DNA of 64,000 nt, taken from contig CAWCUK010000003.1 of assembly GCA_963798775.1 (NCBI GenBank), positions 124,001 to 188,000 of the forward strand. Reading direction: 5' to 3'. Positions within the stretch are counted from its first letter, which is position 1. Each line of letters begins with the position of its first letter. This document shows positions 61,550-64,000 of this stretch, piece by piece. The translations under genes were made by a program, and so were the position numbers. The notes beneath the pieces were generated by a model. The model ran no database searches and had not been told where the DNA came from. It saw only the letters and a list, made by a program, of their open reading frames with translations. The stretch comes from CAWCUK01 sp963798775. Its GTDB lineage: Bacteria > Bacteroidota > Ignavibacteria > Ignavibacteriales > Ignavibacteriaceae.

Positions 61550-62731
61550 ATGTCAACTATACTGCATCTATCGTTTGATTATTCAGAAAGAAAAAATGGT
61601 CCTGTTACCACGGCTGTAGGTGATTTGGTTCAGCAGACACAAAATATTGCGAATACCAAAGTAATAAGACTCGATCGCGTCAGAAATCCCGCGAAGGAAT
61701 CAACACATACCAATGATAGAGGGCAGCTATGTGTAAATACTTTAAGTCTGCCGTTTGGTTTATTTCTTTCTACATGCATGAAACGCGGCTATAATAAAAT
61801 AATTGAAGCGGATAAAAAAGAACTTATTAATCTTGATTCCGCGGATGTAATTCATGCGCATAAATTAACTTACGAAGGAGCAATCGGTTATTATCTTGCC
61901 CGGGAACTTGAAATTCCGTTATTTATTTCATTAAGGCAAACTGATTTTGCCGTATTAAAATATAGAAAAGATCTTATCGGTTTTTATAAAAAGGTTTTAA
62001 TTAAAAGTTCAAAAATATTTCACGTCGCTCCCTATATGGTTGATTCAATAAGAGAGATAATGGGTGAAGAATTTTTCTTTCAGCATATAAACGAAAAACT
62101 TGTATCGCTGCCGAATAGAGTTGTTAGAGAAAATACAAATTATAATATTTCTCCTCGCGAAAGATTGCTGTTAATTGTTCTTAGATTAGAAAAAAGATCG
62201 GCAAAAAGAAAAAATCTGAAAAATCTTTTTTATGCGATGAAAATAATTAATGATGAAAATCTGAAGTTGAATATTATTGGCGACGGAAATTACTTAGAGA
62301 AGATAAAACACTTAACCAATAAAATTGGAATTGCAAAGCAAGTTAATTTTCTTGGCGCCGTTAAAAATTCGGAAATGGATAAATATTATAAAGAAGCGGA
62401 AGCGTTTGTTATGCCCAGTCGGGGTGAAACATTCGGATTAGTATACGGAGAATCTTTATTAAACGGAACACCTATTTTATATTCTCAAAAAACCGGCTTT
62501 GATGGTTTATTCAATAATGTCGGAGTTGCTGTTAAGCCTTCTTCCCCTGAATCTATTGCCGAAGGCATTGAAGATATACTTGAAAATAATTTGTATTACA
62601 GAGAAAATATAAAAAAATTGCAGCAGGAAAATGCCTTCAGAATTTTTACCCCCGCATATTCGCGGGAAGTGTATAAAAAATGTTTAGACGCTATTCTGCC
62701 TTCAAAAAAAGTTGAATACGCGGAAGCTTGA
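61550..62731 (+). CDS. Glycosyltransferase family 4
   Basis: 393 residues, GT-B fold: ILHLSFDYSERKNGPVTTAV, DVIHAHKLTYEGAIGYYLA (acceptor domain), LLIVLRLEKRSAKRKNLKNL, LNIIGDGNYLEKIKHL, VNFLGAVKNSEMDKYYKEAE, and the E-x7-E donor block in FVMPSRGETFGLVYGESLLN. It acts at the inner-membrane cytoplasmic face. Sugar and linkage unknown. Confidence 0.92.
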   Translation: MSTILHLSFDYSERKNGPVTTAVGDLVQQTQNIANTKVIRLDRVRNPAKESTHTNDRGQLCVNTLSLPFGLFLSTCMKRGYNKIIEADKKELINLDSADVIHAHKLTYEGAIGYYLARELEIPLFISLRQTDFAVLKYRKDLIGFYKKVLIKSSKIFHVAPYMVDSIREIMGEEFFFQHINEKLVSLPNRVVRENTNYNISPRERLLLIVLRLEKRSAKRKNLKNLFYAMKIINDENLKLNIIGDGNYLEKIKHLTNKIGIAKQVNFLGAVKNSEMDKYYKEAEAFVMPSRGETFGLVYGESLLNGTPILYSQKTGFDGLFNNVGVAVKPSSPESIAEGIEDILENNLYYRENIKKLQQENAFRIFTPAYSREVYKKCLDAILPSKKVEYAEA

Positions 62732-62765
62732 AATTAGAAAATAAAAGAAAGGAAAAATATTAGTA

Positions 62766-63752
62766 ATGAAAAATTTTGCAATAACGGGAGTTGCGGGTTA
62801 TATAGCCCCACGGCACTTAAAAGCTATTCACGATACAAATAATAATTTGGTTGCAGCGCTAGATCCGCATGATTCTGTAGGTATTCTCGACCGTTATTTC
62901 CCGGAAGTAAGTTTCTTTACTGAATTTGAAAGATTTGACCGTCATTTGGAAAAATTAAGAAGAAGTTCGAACAATGAAAAAATAGATTATTTAACGGTCT
63001 GCGCTCCTAATCATCTGCATGATGCTCATATAAGAACCGCTTTAAGATTAGGCGCGGATGTAATTTGTGAAAAACCCCTGGTTGTTAATCCATGGAACCT
63101 TGACGCTTTAGAAGAATTGGAAAGCGAAACTAAAAGTAAAGTGAATACTGTTCTTCAATTGCGGGTTCATCCTTCTCTGCTTAAATTGCGCGAGCAAATT
63201 AAAGCGTCTAAGAAAACGCAAAAAGCCGATGTTCTTTTAACATATATTACTTCAAGAGGTTTATGGTATCATTATTCCTGGAAGGGAGTTGAATCAAAAT
63301 CCGGAGGAATTGCGACAAATATAGGAATTCACTTTTTCGATATGCTTATTTGGTTATTTGGGAATGTTCAGAATAGTGAAGTTCATATCTCAAACAATAA
63401 ACAAATAGGTGGAATATTAGAATTAGAAAATGCTAATGTTAGATGGTTCCTTTCAATTGATAAAAACGATCTTCCCAAACAAGCTGTAGAAGAGGGTAAA
63501 CCAACTTTCCGCTCCATTACTGTTGACGGTGAAGAAATTCAATTCAGTAACGGATTTACAGATCTTCATACAAGAGTATATGAAGAAACTCTCGCCGGAA
63601 ACGGGTTCGGAATTAAGGAAGCACGGCCTTCAATTCAGCTTGTGCATAATATTCGTAATTCTCCTATAAGTAATAAATATGAATATGTACATCCGAATAT
63701 TTCACAAATATTAAATCTAGAGGATAAAAATTATGAGCTATTTTCTGCATGA
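62766..63752 (+). CDS. wlbA: UDP-GlcNAc-uronate 3-dehydrogenase, WlbA/WbpB-type
   Basis: 328 residues. The start KNFAITGVAGYIAPRHLKAI, the block ALDPHDSVGILDRYFPE, FTEFERFDRHLEKL, the E-K-P motif in VICEKPLVVNPWNLDAL, LQLRVHPSLLKLRE, and NIGIHFFDMLIWLFG are characteristic of WlbA/WbpB. The enzyme oxidises C3 of UDP-N-acetylglucosaminuronic acid, preparing it for amination by a WbpE-type aminotransferase. An aminotransferase is encoded at 44463 and the acetyltransferase follows here. It overlaps the next gene by 20 bp. Confidence 0.92.
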   Translation: MKNFAITGVAGYIAPRHLKAIHDTNNNLVAALDPHDSVGILDRYFPEVSFFTEFERFDRHLEKLRRSSNNEKIDYLTVCAPNHLHDAHIRTALRLGADVICEKPLVVNPWNLDALEELESETKSKVNTVLQLRVHPSLLKLREQIKASKKTQKADVLLTYITSRGLWYHYSWKGVESKSGGIATNIGIHFFDMLIWLFGNVQNSEVHISNNKQIGGILELENANVRWFLSIDKNDLPKQAVEEGKPTFRSITVDGEEIQFSNGFTDLHTRVYEETLAGNGFGIKEARPSIQLVHNIRNSPISNKYEYVHPNISQILNLEDKNYELFSA

Positions 63753-64000
63753 ATCATCCTTTGTGGACGAACCTTGCGAAATAGGAGAAGGAACAAAAAT
63801 TTGGCATTTCAGCCATGTTCAAAAAGAAAGCAAAATCGGAAAGAATTGTATCTTCGGCCAAAATGTTAATATAGGAAGCCATGTAACTATCGGAAATAAT
63901 TGTAAAGTTCAGAATAATGTTTCTATATATGAAGGTGTTACTTTAGAAGATTTTGTTTTTTGCGGTCCCTCAATGGTATTTACCAATATTCTGGATCCTA
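63733..64000 (+). CDS. wbpD: UDP-2-acetamido-3-amino-uronate N-acetyltransferase, WbpD/WlbB-type (partial)
   Basis: The first 89 residues are seen before the window ends. MSYFLHESSFVDEPCEIGEG, KIWHFSHVQKESKIGKNC, IFGQNVNIGSHVTIGNNCKV, QNNVSIYEGVTLEDFVFCGP and SMVFTN form the WbpD start of the left-handed beta-helix. It would acetylate the 3-amino group made by the WlbA/WbpE steps. The ATG lies inside the wlbA end, so the two are translationally coupled. Confidence 0.9.
   Translation, partial: MSYFLHESSFVDEPCEIGEGTKIWHFSHVQKESKIGKNCIFGQNVNIGSHVTIGNNCKVQNNVSIYEGVTLEDFVFCGPSMVFTNILDP

Overview
The window looks like a chromosome segment from a free-living member of the Ignavibacteria / Bacteroidota-Chlorobiota group. 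The evidence is an AT-rich genome (roughly one third GC by eye), several secreted proteins with the type IX secretion tail (NYPNPFNPST followed by a Gly-Ile-Tyr-x-Tyr and Lys-rich end), lamin-tail-domain proteins, sigma-54, HslVU, and DUF3109/DUF5522 genes. No rRNA, tRNA, CRISPR or IS transposase was recognised. The assignment rests on protein character only.

Layout. 1-3.2 kb: 3' part of a giant lamin-tail-domain protein (minus). 3.2-4.7 kb: a 1.3-kb segment (orphan type IX tail plus a lysozyme-like gene) inserted into a duplicated 3' end of the SDR gene at 4.7-5.4 kb. 5.6-16.8 kb: housekeeping genes (DUF3109, rpoN, a methyltransferase-like membrane protein, a PpiC foldase, hslV-hslU, DUF5522, a barrel-like envelope protein, a metallophosphoesterase, an EEP hydrolase, an AEC transporter). 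16.8-21.1 kb: carA-carB (minus) behind a terminator-type leader hairpin. 21.5-30.5 kb: PIN-PhoH, a lipoprotein, a NAGPA-type secreted protein, a 21-bp minisatellite with small palindromic repeats, a 14-blade propeller protein, a PH-like membrane protein and mnmA. 30.6-39.0 kb (minus): a two-component cluster with two HisKA_3 kinases, one complete LuxR-type regulator and three receiver-only proteins. 39.6-43.3 kb (plus): a PAS histidine kinase and an NtrC-type sigma-54 activator. 43.5-64 kb (plus): a CheW-like gene, an orphan dimerisation/phosphoacceptor-like domain, then a Wzx/Wzy-type exopolysaccharide locus (initiating sugar transferase, Wza, Wzc, flippase, polymerase/ligase, glycosyltransferases, deacetylase, ATP-grasp ligase, sugar aminotransferase, wlbA, wbpD).

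How it fits together. The kinase/NtrC pair sits at the head of the polysaccharide locus. Two sigma-54 promoters were found, one before the CheW-like gene (43514-43528) and one before a lipoprotein inside the locus (58077-58091). Each has the same dyad (TGCAC-N5-GTTC) starting exactly 87 bp upstream of the -24 element. This is the strongest new signal here: a local enhancer-binding-protein circuit tied to envelope polysaccharide, comparable in logic to other kinase/NtrC-regulated exopolysaccharide systems.

Caveat. About 27 single-base frameshifts interrupt otherwise intact genes. They concentrate at 16.8-35 kb (carB about eight, carA three, the NAGPA gene at least four) and are absent from 35-64 kb. 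Most are +1/-1 changes in short runs inside conserved genes, which points to uncorrected base errors. Such genes are annotated as single CDS with the shifts noted.
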